From Corylus avellana (taxonomy: Eukaryota > Streptophyta > Magnoliopsida > Fagales > Betulaceae): a stretch of DNA of 64,000 nucleotides. The stretch lies in the NCBI RefSeq assembly GCF_901000735.1, contig NC_081547.1, positions 25,965,382 to 26,029,381 of the forward strand, in the 5' to 3' direction. Below are positions 24,371-36,500 of the stretch, piece by piece (the stretch's first letter is position 1; every line of letters starts with the position of its first letter). The notes under the pieces were generated by a model. The model was given only the letters and a program-made list of their open reading frames with translations, was not told the origin of the DNA and made no database searches. A program made the position numbers and the translations under genes.

Positions 24371-27300
24371 TTAGACCAATTTGGGAGTTGATTCCTCATT
24401 TGTTCTCCTGTATTCTGGCTTCAGCTCATAAGATCCTTGATTAGCTCCCTTGTTATTGTAGACACAGAGGTCTTTCAGTATGTCTTTCATAAATTGCTGC
24501 AGAAAGACAACATCCGTAATGAATCACAATGAGAAGTTAATTTAACATAGATAAGAGCACTACAAGGAACAAAACCAAAAGGTAGTTTTCGTCATTTGGC
24601 CTGTAAAAGTCCATTTGGTTGGCTATTCAGCCAATGGATTTGCTAAACAAATCATTCTGAAAACCAGATCTCTGGTTGTAGAGTACAGTAAATATTTTTG
24701 CTGGTTAGAGATTGGGATGAATTATTACGAACACTAACTTTTGATCCTTATATCAGTCAGCACAAGAGGGCACAATGCAAGAGTAAATTTAGTTAGTTTA
24801 TCTATCAAACCAGTTTTATGGCATGTTCCATGTAGAATTGGTCCACCTAATTTTATTTAGGCCATATTAATTAATGGGGTTATTAGTATTTAATTTTCAA
24901 GCATCAAGTTTTGGTAATTCAATAAATGGGTGTTGCCTTAGACTATGTTAGGCAAGTCAATAAATGGATGTTGCCTTAAAATGAGCATTGCCCTAGGTTA
25001 TGTTAGGGTTTAGTAGAGAGTATTTAAGTTTGATTTATATTGCAATGTAGTAGACTTTGATTGAATAAAGTTATGACAAATTGATTCTCTCTCTTTCCTT
25101 CTTCTCTCTTTCTCTTCTTCTAGCTTCTCCTCTCTTTCTCTCTTTTTCCCCTCCTTTCTAGCATTTTTTTCTATCTCCTCTTTTAGCTTCTTTCTCCTCG
25201 CTTTTGCCTACTTTTACTGTGTGACTTTGGTGTTTATTGTTTGTCCTACATCAAATATCAGAGTGTTTGCAATTGTTTTCCATTAACAGTCACATGATCC
25301 TGTACACAGTGCACAAATCCCTCAGAGTCACACCACTGAAACCCCTTATCCCCATCTATTGTTTCAGTATCAGACCATAATTTGCTTGTTTCCAACCCAG
25401 AGTATCCATCAGTCCCAAACAATGTTTATTGTTTGTCCTACATCAAATATCAGTGTTTGCAATTGTTTTCCATTAACAGTCGCATGATCCTGTACACCGT
25501 GGACAAATCCCTCAGAGTCACACCACTGAAACCCCTTATCCCCATCTATTGTTTCAGTATCAAACCATCATTTGCTCGTTTCCAACCCAGAGTATCCATC
25601 AGTCCCAAACAACCATATCAATATTCTATTCTTCCCCCTAGCTGCTTCTCTCTTTCCTCGTCTCTTCCCCTCACTTCTTTCTTTTTAGCTTCTTTCTCCT
25701 CTCTTTTCCCTACTTTTACCATGTGAGTTTTGTTTTATTGTTTGTCCTACGTCACAAATTTACAGAGCTTACATCCCTCAGATACCAAGCTAGAGTATAC
25801 ACAAATAGGAATATAAAGTATCAAAAGGAGAGCAATCAAAGTTATGTAGTAATTAAGTGAAAAAAAAAAAAACCCTACTTCAGGTTGGTCTGTCTCCTGG
25901 ATAAGTTGTCTTAAAGTCCAATTTGGTTGCCTTTCGAAAAGCTTAAACATAATTTCTTCCATTTCACCACGATCCCTTCTTGTTCTTTTCATGTCTGATC
26001 CCTTAGCTGGCATTTTCTTCTTATCCTATTCCAAAAAAAGCAGCTCTCCTTATACGTCAGGGTGGAAAATCAATAAAAGAAAAATATTCTGACTTGCATA
26101 TAGTGCCAGAATAAAGTAAGTGTCCCCTGAAATATCAAGCAGTGAAATACACAAGTTTAGATACGAATATTATACACAAAAAGAAGGCAGCAACACGTAC
26201 ACTAGGTCCAGAAGTCACAAAACTAAAAATCCCTGGCAGAGGCCTCATATGGGCTCCATTGTCATTGTCGATCACCTGAAAAGAAAGTTTGGAAGAAGTT
26301 AAAGGAAATATTTTATCGATTGTCTAAGTCAAGTAGCACATAAATATGAAAGTAATAAGGAAAACCTGTATCTGTCTTGTCTTAGTCATATATTTATTTG
26401 TCCTTTCACGGCAGAGTTTCCCATAGTTCTCAATATCCTGGTTATGAGGCTTCATGTCAAATTTGTTCAGTATTTTTCCCTCCACAGAAAACTTCCCTGC
26501 AATATGAAAGGAATTTCCTCAGTTTAATCAGGTCTGCCAAACTGCCAGTCCTAAAAGAAGAAATATATATGTTAAAGAACAATCCAAAGTACACCTATAA
26601 CTAATCACGTCAGGGAAATAAGTGGTCTATGGCTCTCTCGACAGTATGTTTATCTACTCAATTAATCCTAAGGATTCACTCTCTAAGAACTCAATCCTCA
26701 TAGGTATACAATAAAAATAAAATCAGCTTATATAAAAAGAACTAAAAGAAAATTACTTGCATAAACATGTGCGGTTGAATTTTTACCTGGGGCAGAGTGA
26801 ATTCCGATCTAGACACATATCATATCAAGAAGCCTAACCCAGGGACTTCCATGAATTATATTCACTTCCTCTGAATGTTTAACCCGGTTTCCACATTCAA
26901 CTTTGCAGGCCAGCAATATAGTTCTTCTAACTTTTTCTGCAACTATATGTTGGTAGTAAAATTACCTATCAAATAAAACCGGAAACCATCTGTTTTTGTC
27001 ACATATGGAGGCACAAAATTTAAATCTTTATAGCAACGATATTCTTCTTTTGTTTGAATTGTTTCTCTATTCACAATGGTTGGTTGATGGATTAGTGCAT
27101 TCTAAACTCCTATTGCTTGTTGTACTATACCATTGTTGAACTATGGTTTCTAGATCAAAGCCTGGATGATCAAATCACATCTGTCGCTAAATCATCAGAA
27201 GGGATCAGCTTAATCTGAAGTTATATCTCCCTAATATTTAAAAGTCAGACTCATATCTTCTGATTATCAAAAATCTTCAAATATCAAAAAGTCAAAGTCA

Positions 27301-30300
27301 TCATTCATACAAAAAGTTTAAATCATCATGAGCTATTGGACTTTGACATTGACTTGTGTGTTTCAAACCTGTTCTGGTATTAGCAAAGATGTGGCATGTT
27401 GTATGCAGTTGCGAGTTCATGAGACAATTGCTTCAACTAAGCACATAAAAATGTCTGTCTAATGTAGCAACATGCATTCTCTCTTTAGAAATGACTGATA
27501 AAATGAATTTCTATTTCATAAAATCAATAGCTTCATATGAGTTTGATCAATAATCAATTATTGAGCTTATACTTTGATTAGCGCAACAACAGTACCAAAA
27601 CAATCTCAAGTCCCATATAAATAAAAGGGGCAAAAAACTAGAGCAGAAATTCTGGAAATAGATCTTGGTAACATTATGTTAAAGCAAATTGAATAATTTA
27701 CCTTGTGATGACTCAGAAAACACAGACATTGGGATGAAGTCTTTAGACATATCCATAGAGTAACACTTGGGTATATGTCCAGATTCAGTGGCAGCCAATT
27801 CCATGGTGAACTGAACATCATTTAAGCAAATGCATGTAAAGCGAAGGGAACAAGTGGATGCATATACATAGAACAGAATCCGACGCTTCTCCTTGAACTT
27901 AAATAACAAATATTAAATTGTGAAAAATAAAAAAAATAAAATTTTTTCCTCAAAAGAAATTTAGACATACTCAAAGAGAAACAAGGATTTCTATTTACTT
28001 TTTTTAAAATATATATATTTTCTAATAAGTTAAAGAAAATAATGTGAAAAAATTATATTTTCTAATAAGTTAAAGAAAATAATCACATTAAGACACTAGG
28101 AAAGGAAAGCATACCCAAAGGACTCAAAAGGAATCAAGGGCAACCAGAAACTTAAAAAAAATAAAAGATAGGATTGTAAGGGCGGGCCAGTAAAAACCGG
28201 CCCACTCCACCTGTGTTACGAGCGGATGGCCCAGTCCGTAACACGGGCAGGCAGATAGTTGAAAAATGATGTACTTATCTTGGGGCATGACTACCCTTAT
28301 CAAGAGCACTGTTTCCAATTTGCCTTCGTATTTCATGTCCCTTTTCCATCTCCCTGTGGGTGTTGCAAACTATATAGAGAAGCTTCAATGAGATTTCTTA
28401 TTTTTTGGGGGTGGGGGGCTCGGCGAAAATTTCAAATTTCACTTGCTAAGTTGGTCCAAAGTTTGTTCTCCAATCTTTGAGGGAGGATTGCGAATTCGAA
28501 ACCTACAGATGTTCAATCGTGCTTTCCTAGAAAAATGGTTATGGCGATGCGCATGAGAGAAAGCCTTGGTGGAAAGTTGTGGTGGATGCTAAACTTGGCA
28601 TGTGGGGGGGGGGGGGGACTCAAAAATTTCAAATTTCACTTGCTAAGTTGGACCAAGGTTTGTTTTCCAATCTTTGAGGGAGGATTGCGGATTCGAAACC
28701 TACAGATGTTCAATCATGCTTTCCTAGAAAAATGGTTATGGCGATGCGCATGAGAGAGAGCCTTGGTGGAAAGTTGTGGTGGATGCTAAACTTGGCATGG
28801 GTGGTGTTCTAATGAGCCTGTTGGGGCGTATGGGGTGAGATTATGAATGAATATTAGGAGAAGTTGGCGAGAGTTTTTCTAGTCATTCAAGATTTGAGGT
28901 GGGAGTTGGGTCCAATGTTAGATTCTGGCACGACCTATGGTGTGGGAATAAGGCCTAAAAGAAGCCTTTCCAAATCTATATGATATTACTTGTGCGAAGG
29001 ATGCCTCTGTAGTGACCTACCTGGAGCTTTTTGGTGGCTCCAATCAATGGAACGTTAGTTTTGCTAGAGAGGCTCATGACTAAGAGGTGGATACCTTTGC
29101 CTCGTTCTTTAGCATGTTGTTTAGGGGTGGTTAATACATAATGGTCATGGTCATGGTCTAGAAGTAGACCCTTATTGTGGATAAGTGTCCTGTTTATACT
29201 TACCAAGATAATATGTACTAAGTTTTGCTCAACTCAAGAAGTACTTTGATCAATGATTTGAAACCTCTTCTTGTCATTCTCAAAGTTTATAAATTTTTTT
29301 TATCTATAGAATTTTTTGCTAATACATACTTCTTTCTTTTTTTCCTATGCCATAAGGGAAAAGGAACAAGACTACAAGCAAGCGTTCAACATAGAATACA
29401 ACACAGAAGACAAAGGAATAAAAACCAAAACATTTGTGTGATGCAGCTTATTTAGCTGCAAGATGGCGTCTTTTGTTAGCCTTCCAGTTCATACTTCATA
29501 AGTGAGTCCGTGATGTTGCAATTGAGTAAAACACTTGAGAGAGTATGGAGCCAAAAGTTCAAACTAAAACATGTGGAAAAATCAAATCCAAACAAATGGA
29601 AAGTTGCAAATAAAGAGAGTGCTCATAAAATATATAAAAATGAAAGGAAAAAAAATCATAACAGTCAAAGCAATAAAATCCGAACAGAGCATAAACTGTT
29701 GAGAAATTCCACAGAGTCTGAACTAAATAACCCAAAATTCTGTTTCAGAAACAGAGGCATACAAACAAATAGTGAGAAAACTCAATAAGAATTGGATGCT
29801 GGAAGAAAGAGACTACAAATAATCACTGTTGGAATAGTTTATATTTTCTAAATTAGGTTTATTAATATTTTCCTTAACAAGTTATTTCTCTTTATGTTAG
29901 AATATTTTTATTCTCGGTTATTATATTTCCTTGTAAGGTTTATTCTCTTCCTTAATTAGTTTAGGTCTATTTTAAGGTTTTTTTGGTCACTACTCATTGT
30001 CTCTCTATAAATAGAGAGTTATGTAATATTGTTTTATATAGTGAATATACAAGATGTAGCTTATACGTCTCTCTCCGCTTCTGCTCTCTCTTTTCTTTTT
30101 CTTTCATATTTTAGTATTATATATATATACTTATCAAAAAAATATATATATTTCAACATAGTATCAAAGCCATAAGACGCTTCTATGGTGTTTTCTAGCA
30201 TTCTCTTATGACGATCTCTCAAATTTGTTGTGATCCACAGCTTTATTCATTGGTGAATCTTGGCACAATGTGGTTTGGCCCTTCACAGGATTTTTAACGG

Positions 30301-31639
30301 CTAGTTTCCGTTCTCCGGCCTCATTGTAAGTTACGGCTTGGCCATTCACCAGATTCTTTTAGCGGCTTGTCTCCGTTCTCTGGTATTTCTCCAGCCGTCA
30401 CTTTCAGCCTTTCTCGTCTTTCTTGTCGGCGAATCTTGGCATAATGCGGTTTGGCCCTTCACAGGATTTTTAACGGCTAGTTTCCGTTCTCCGGCCTCAT
30501 TGTCAGTTGCTGCTTGGCTTTTCACCAGATTCTTTTAGCGGCTCGTCTCCGTTCTCTAATATTTCTCCGGCCGTCACTTTCAACCTTTCTCGCCAGCATT
30601 GCCTTGATCCAACCATCGGCTTTGGATACCTTTAATTTCTTCTATTTTCCAAACTCAAGCTTACACCTCTTGAGTTTGAGGGGATGTTAGAATATTTTAT
30701 ATTTTCTAAATTAGGTTTATTAATATTTTCCTTAACAAGTTATTTCTCTTTATGTTAGAATATTTTTATTCTCGGTTATTATATTTCCTTGTAAAGTTTA
30801 TTCTCTCCCTTAATTAGTTTATGTCTATTTTAGGGTATTTTGGTCGCTACTCATTATCTCTTTATAAATAGAGAGTTATGTAATATTGTTTTATATAGTG
30901 AACATACAAGATGAAACCCATACATCTCTCCCCGCTTCCCCTCTCTCTTTTCTTTTTCTTTCATATTTTAGTATTTTATATATTTTATCTATATTTCAAC
31001 ATCACAACTCCTGAGCACCAGTGAAAATTCATCCAAACAAAGGGAAACAAGAAGGGCGAAATCCAAAAACCAAACTACGATGAATGTTAAGAAACTGAAA
31101 TTCATGCCAAAAATAACAAAAGCCAAACAATAAAAGATCCATAAAAAATTTAAAAAAACGGCTTAAACAGATCGCGTACAATGCCAAATGCAAAGAAGAA
31201 AAAGGAAAAAGAACAATTTCAACTCAAAAATCAAATGCATGCCCAGCGAGAAAAACACAAAACCCTAGAATCCACGTGCAAGAGAAAAACAACGATTCAA
31301 ATCCAAAATCGAAATGCATGCACGGAGATAAACCACGGAACCCTAGAAATCCACACAATGCGAAACAGAGACAAGACCTTAAGAATCCCGCGCGCGCGCG
31401 CACGCGCATATAACAATGTAACGCATTTTTCCGTGGAGTACCTGAGGAGAGGAGTTGTCGTCGTTGGAGCGGAGGGGGTCGATGGAGAGGACGACCTTGG
31501 CAATGGGGCGAGAAGGGTCGGAGGCCTCGGGTGGAGACTGGAGAGAGCGAGCTACGAGAGGAGGGCATTTCATGAGCCACACTGCTCTCTCCGATTTTCC
31601 CGCGTCCAAGAACCCACTGCTATCATTGGCGTTGTCCAT
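24371..31639 (-). CDS. TFIIFbeta: Transcription initiation factor IIF subunit beta (RAP30), 6 exons
   Basis: TFIIF beta binds RNA polymerase II with the alpha subunit and helps bring it to promoters in the nucleus. Exons: 31639-31442, 27810-27702, 26496-26366, 26275-26201, 26025-25879, 24496-24371. Lengths 198, 109, 131, 75, 147 and 126 nt join in frame to 261 residues, the usual plant length. The N-terminal dimerisation region shows [11 protein letters not shown] and [10 protein letters not shown], then [14 protein letters not shown] and [15 protein letters not shown] middle segment has [16 protein letters not shown]. The C-terminal winged helix shows [56 protein letters not shown]. Intron 1 is about 3.6 kb and carries a TRIM and a LINE; intron 5 carries an LTR-like fragment. 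The place next but one to the pseudouridine synthase gene recalls At3g52270. Confidence 0.95.
24830..25756 (+). mobile_element. Putative TRIM/LTR-element fragment with a 192-bp tandem duplication
   Basis: A pyrimidine-rich block ending TTTATTGTTTGTCCTACATC at about 25231-25252 is followed by AAATATCAGAGTG, which resembles a Met-tRNA primer-binding site. A second, shorter copy of the same ending (AGCTTCTTTCTCCTC to TTGTTTGTCCTACGTCACA) closes at 25756. Between them the units 25231-25422 and 25423-25610 are tandem duplicates. This fits a damaged LTR pair around a tiny interior, in TFIIF beta intron 5. The left border is uncertain. Confidence 0.45.
28420..29115 (+). mobile_element. LINE reverse-transcriptase remnant with an internal 197-bp duplication
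   Basis: The + strand gives LINE-type C-terminal reverse-transcriptase sequence in broken frames, including [18 protein letters not shown] and [12 protein letters not shown], as in plant L1-like elements. A 197-bp segment is duplicated: TTCAAATTTCACTTGC starts at 28431 and again at 28628, with GGATGCTAAACTTGGCATG closing both units. A G-run of about 14 bases lies at the junction. It is in TFIIF beta intron 1, antisense to the gene. Confidence 0.75.
29827..31001 (+). mobile_element. TRIM-type miniature LTR retrotransposon
   Basis: The 5' LTR is 29827-30158 (332 bp) and the 3' LTR 30685-31001 (317 bp). Both begin TGTT and end TTTCAACA. A primer-binding site, TAGTATCAAAGCC, starts one base after the 5' LTR and resembles the initiator-Met tRNA complement. 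A purine stretch, TTGAGTTTGAGGGGA, precedes the 3' LTR. TCAC (or ATCAC, sharing an A) flanks both sides as a target duplication. The 526-bp interior encodes no protein and contains a 176-bp tandem duplication. It lies in TFIIF beta intron 1, antisense to the gene. Confidence 0.88.
30255..30600. repeat. Internal 176-bp tandem duplication within the TRIM
   Basis: GAATCTTGGCACAATG at 30255 recurs as GAATCTTGGCATAATG at 30431. Both units continue with TTTGGCCCTTCACAGG, TTTTTAACGGCTAGTTTCCG, CACCAGATTCTTTTAGCGGC and CCGTCACTTTCA. It is the only obvious structure in the TRIM interior. Confidence 0.85.
31389..31406. repeat. Alternating purine-pyrimidine CG tract
   Basis: CGCGCGCGCGCGCACGCGCA lies in TFIIF beta intron 1, about 35 bases past the exon 1 donor. 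Such tracts can form Z-DNA under supercoiling; any effect on this gene is speculation. Confidence 0.8.
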
Positions 31640-31644
31640 GGCGT

Positions 31645-31647
<3 letters not shown>

Positions 31648-31681
<34 letters not shown>
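31648..31681. repeat. (GA)n tract in the TFIIF beta 5' leader
   Basis: About 16 GA units end about 9 bases upstream of the TFIIF beta start codon, so the mRNA leader carries a long CU repeat beside the AUG. A second tract, (CT)n at 31873-31905, lies further upstream in the promoter. Plants commonly have such GA/CT tracts near transcription starts. Confidence 0.85.
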
Positions 31682-31685
<4 letters not shown>

Positions 31686-31870
31686 GAAATGGTGATGGGA
31701 AAAGAAAGAAAGGAGGGCTTTGAAGAGGATCAAATATAAACGGATTTTCAAGATTTTGTTTCTCAGATTCTGTGTCTACTAACAGACCAAACTAAAAAGG
31801 CATAGCTTCTATTTATATTATACGGAGGCCTGAGGGGGCCACAAGACTCGTAAGTCTTATCCCACCTGGA

Positions 31871-31910
<40 letters not shown>

Positions 31911-33591
31911 CATTTTATTAATAAAATTATTACTATAAACTTATGACATTATCCAGCTAGGGTGCTTCTTTTCCTTTAGATTGTCTGAATTTTAATGAAA
32001 TTCAAGCAATTTAATTTCAGAGCATTTTAGGGGCAGAAACAAAAATTTTAGATGTGGGAAACGAAAGTAAATATTTTTTTTTAATGGGATACAAATTTTA
32101 TTTTAAACAAATTACAAGAGTATTTTAAAATAAATTTGGAGCTTGAAAGTGTCCCCTCAAGCCTCTTAGTAGTTTCCCCATTTTGCACAACAAATTATGT
32201 AAAGTAAGCGATGGTTTATAAAAATTGTTAGTGCAATTATTTGAAAGACTATTATCATTAATTATAATATGTTGCTTTATTAAACACTTTAGCCCCGAGT
32301 GCGAGTTGAGCATTATCTGAATTTATAAAGCGTATGATTTTTATGTGCATTTTTATATTATAAATATACATATCAGTATAATAAAGAGGATTGAAAGAAA
32401 TTTTTTAAAGATCTCCATAATAGAATGCAGGTGATTTGATCACCACATATATAAAGATTCTGAGAACTCTTTAATGGTGGGGCACATGAATACTCTTGTC
32501 ATTTTTATTAGGAAGGATGAGACATTAATGTTGTGTACTTAAAGTGTATGTAGCATTTCTTTTCCTTCTTTTTCTTTTTTGAGAAGTTGATTAACTTATA
32601 AAAAAAAAAAAAGGACGATCACAAATCGACAAATAGTACTAGGAATTGGTTGGCCATCCATTGAAGTGGCTATGATGGTTTGACCACCCCCAATCACTCA
32701 CTCAAAAGGTATAATAGTGGTCAATCGCTCCTCGAAGGAGCTGACCACATTAGAGTTAGGGTTAATTGCTTTTAACCCTTCTTAATTATTACTCATTTAG
32801 TTATTCACATGTTGTCTCCGTAAACTACCACTTGTTATACTCAATTCCTTTTAACTACCGATCATTGAAAAAAACGTGAAATGACAAAAGTACTACGAGT
32901 TTATAAACTAAATTTACTTAAATACCCTTAAAGTTTAAAAGAAAATTTAAAAAACAAAAAGAAAGAAAAAGGCACCCCTAGGTGGTGGCCGATCCACCCC
33001 TAGGGGTGGTTTGACAACCGTCCCACTTCTTTGTTTTTGGCTTTGTTTTTTCCCTTCAAGTTTAAATTTTCTTTGGTTGCTATAAATTTTGTAATTTTTT
33101 TTTTCTTAACGATATTTCCATCATTTTACGTCTAAAAATGCATTTATTATAAACTTGATTGAGATTACATCTGATTTAACAAGTTAGATTAACAAAAGGA
33201 GTTTTTTTTGTTAAAGAAATGGTAGTTTAAGACAGTTGAGTGTGACATGTCATAGTTCGTTAGGGCAACGTGTAAATGAGTGATAATTGAATGAATTAAA
33301 GAAATATTAATAACGAAAAATGAAATTCTAACTAAACTTTGAAATTCATATATGAATAAGGAGTAGAAATGAAAGGCAATACAACTAAAAATCTCAAAAG
33401 TATAATATTTCATATAATAAAATTCCATACAGTTACACTCGGAAGGAAGAACAAATTATCTTTTTATGCCGTCTTTTGGCAAGAAGCCATAGCTGAAAGA
33501 AAATATGACAGTAAAATCCGAAATGATTGTTCCAAAATTCATTTTGAGCTTCTTACTTAGTTCAACCTTTTGGTATACATACTAGAAGAAC
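31682..33591. other. Promoter of TFIIF beta and [16 protein letters not shown] to the taxilin 3' end
   Basis: The right flank of TFIIF beta has a (CT)n tract at 31873-31905. The rest is AT-rich with an inverted-repeat element at about 32757-33303 (listed separately). No gene is supported; the open frame at 33369-33560 overlaps the probable 3' flank of the taxilin gene and shows no family match. Confidence 0.6.
32757..33303. mobile_element. Degenerate inverted-repeat element, about 550 bp
   Basis: The left arm (AATTATTACTCATTTA, CACATGTTGTC, AAACTACCACTTGTTATACT) is an imperfect complement of the right arm (GGTAGTTTAAGACAGTTGAG, GGGCAACGTGTAAATGAGTG). The centre has GGCACCCCTAGGTGGTGGCC and CCCCTAGGGGTGG palindromes. 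This is probably an old MITE; the borders are approximate. Confidence 0.5.
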
Positions 33592-36500
33592 TCATTCTGA
33601 ACTTTTGATCTCGATGGAACTCTGTTTCCTTTCTGCCTGAAGCGATCGGCACAACGATTCCAACTTTTCTTTCTGATTCTTTGTTTTCTCCAACTGCTTT
33701 TTCAAGCGCTCGCGCTGCTTGCACAAAACATAAATTTTAGTTCTTTGGTTATGATGAGCAAACAATATAATTACTACATGACCAAATTTGTAGAGATATC
33801 AAATCTATGAAAAGGTTTCAGGTCACAACTATTCATATGTTCACATTAATCCAAATTGTAGAACAACTCTTATGATTCTGCTACAACAAAATACATTCAG
33901 TTTTCAACAATCCATAATGGCATCAACCCAACATGGATTTCCCTCCGACTTAGAATTATGCGCCGAAGATTTGGCAGGGCAGCCAGATACCATCTTTAGG
34001 CCAGTTCAAGCATGTGGAAATGAAAGGATAGAATTGAGATGGTGCCAAATGTCAACCTATGATTATGTAACCAATTCCGAGCATTTTGCATATCAGGCTT
34101 TCCTGAGTTGTGAATGTGGCCTAAATCTGACAATGACTATGGCAGATGAAAGTATACATCACATTCTCCAACAAAGGACAGTTGACCATTGGACAATATG
34201 GAAAAGTGTTTTGAGGAATAGTGTACTTGAAAAGCTAATATGGCTAAAAAAGATCATGTACAGGGAATAAGAATGTTTTGATTCAAGCCAAAGCCACCCT
34301 AGTGGGGTGGAGAAGGCATTGGCGATTGATGTACAATTAAAAAGAAAAATATCATAGACAAGCAGGAAAACAATACCTCATCAACAAGTTCTATAAGAGT
34401 AACGTCAGATTTCTCGCTTTTGCTCTTCAAGAATGAATTTTCCTTCTTGAGTTCCTTGATTGATTTTGCCATCTAGTTTTTTGCATACATAACAAGTAGA
34501 AAGGTGGATTAATAGAACACATCATGCAAGTTGCATTGCAACATAAAGCAACAAGGAAAGATTCATCTTAATGAAATGTAATTTGGAAGAAAACTGTAAT
34601 TGTTACCTTCTCAATCTCCTGTTTAAACGTTTCAAAAACCTCATTGCTCTTTAACAAAGCATCCTGCCAAATCAAATTAGCAGTTTAGATCTGGAAAAGT
34701 TGACAAGATAGATTCATACATAGATGACAAACAAACTTTTAGAAGGAACTATGAATGTGATGATCTTCCATGTATCTTAGAGGTCTAAATGAGAAGGGAA
34801 TGTTTAGCAAGGGACAAATAATGGTGAGAAAGGTCTGTACATATAAAAGAAGGTATCAAAGCAAAGACCAATAATTTATGTTGCCCTGAAGAAACTCTAG
34901 TTATGCATTAATCATTAGATTGTGATGATATAGTTTTGAAATGATGTTGCAACACAATATATGACATGGAATGAAGAAGACCTGGAATTGTTGGAACTTT
35001 TCTCCATCAGCTGTCAACTGCAAGCGCAAATTCTTTTCTGTTGACAATAATTGTGAGACCTGTTCTGCATATAATTTCATCTGGGACTGTTCCTGGACCA
35101 ATTTCTCCTCATGTTGCTTAATTTTTAGATCGGCAAGCTGAAGTTCCAGCGACTTCTGCTTTAACTGTGGATTCAAATTCCAAACAAGTATATCAAATTC
35201 AAGCCCTTTAAGATTAAAATTAATAACTGTCCTAAGTAAAACTAACCCAGCTTTACTAGAAAAGTGTACACTTTTACCTTCTGTGCAAAATGCTGTTCAG
35301 AAAGAGTATACTGATCGGCGAGCTGCTTTAGCTTATTTCTTAACCTGAATATGAAGAATTTGTAAACAATTTTGAATACTATGAAAGAAACCATTATAAT
35401 GACCCATTGAATATAGAATGCCATATTCCTTTTGTTAATAGGAAATTAAGTAGTACCATATCAGGGTAGTAGACTTTTATATAAAAAGGTCAAAGGGCAA
35501 ACGGAATGTTTCAAGAGATATACAGGAGATTAAATATGGAAAAGCAAAAAGGAACCAGAAAGTGTGATCTTATAGTTATGCAGAAGTAACCCCTGGGTGA
35601 CATTTAACTTAGGCTCTTCATCCTTTTCCACATAAAAGATGCATAAAATATTTCCACAATGTACAATATTTGATATTACGATGTCTAAAACAAATTGAGA
35701 AACGTCCCAAAATAAATTTGGAGAAAAAAAATATTGTATTAGTCTGGGCTTTAGAAATAAGCATAATTAAATTTATTAAGATAAACTTTAAAAATTTATT
35801 TCTATGATTGATAATCTTAAGGAGGATTTTTGAAACACTATCTATTTGTAGTATAAACTGTATGATGTGAAATGAAGTTGGTTCCTTAAAAAATTATTAA
35901 TAATAAAAAATATTTAATAACAAGTTATTAATTATTAGAGTCAACTGTCTATACCACCAGTTCATCTAATCAAAGGTAATATCCACAAACAATCCCAAGG
36001 GCTTGTCAAGGTATATTAAATTCCATTATCTTCAGTTCCCATGCATCTAATGTGGCAAATGGCAATAGCTTTATCATCACAAGTTGATGGCATAATGTTT
36101 TTTTTTTTTTTCCTTTATGAAAAATATATAATATTGACATAGTTTCTCATAAATTTGCTTTATCTTAAGTTCATCTAATCCAAGGTAATATCCACAAACA
36201 ATCCCAAGGGCTTGTCAAGGTATATTAAATTCCATTATCTTCAATTCCCATGCATCTAATGTGGTAAATGGCAATAAATCATCACAAGTTGATGGCATCA
36301 CGTTTTTTTTTTTTCTTTTTCTTCCCTTTATGAAAAATATATAATATTGACATAGTTTCTCATAAATTTGCTTTATCTTACATCTCATTCTCCCTTAGCT
36401 GAGAAAGACACTCCTCCTTTTGCTCGTCTAGCTTATTGCTCACATCCTACAACCACAATAAATAAATAAAAATACAAATGTAATATCAAAGCCCAAAAAA

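Noticed and set aside
29510..29788. 92-codon rightward frame before the TRIM
   Set aside because: Lys/Asn-rich, AT-driven intron sequence without domain signatures.
31181..31723. 180-codon rightward frame over TFIIF beta exon 1
   Set aside because: Antisense shadow of exon 1; its length comes from the GA tract and G/A-rich sequence.
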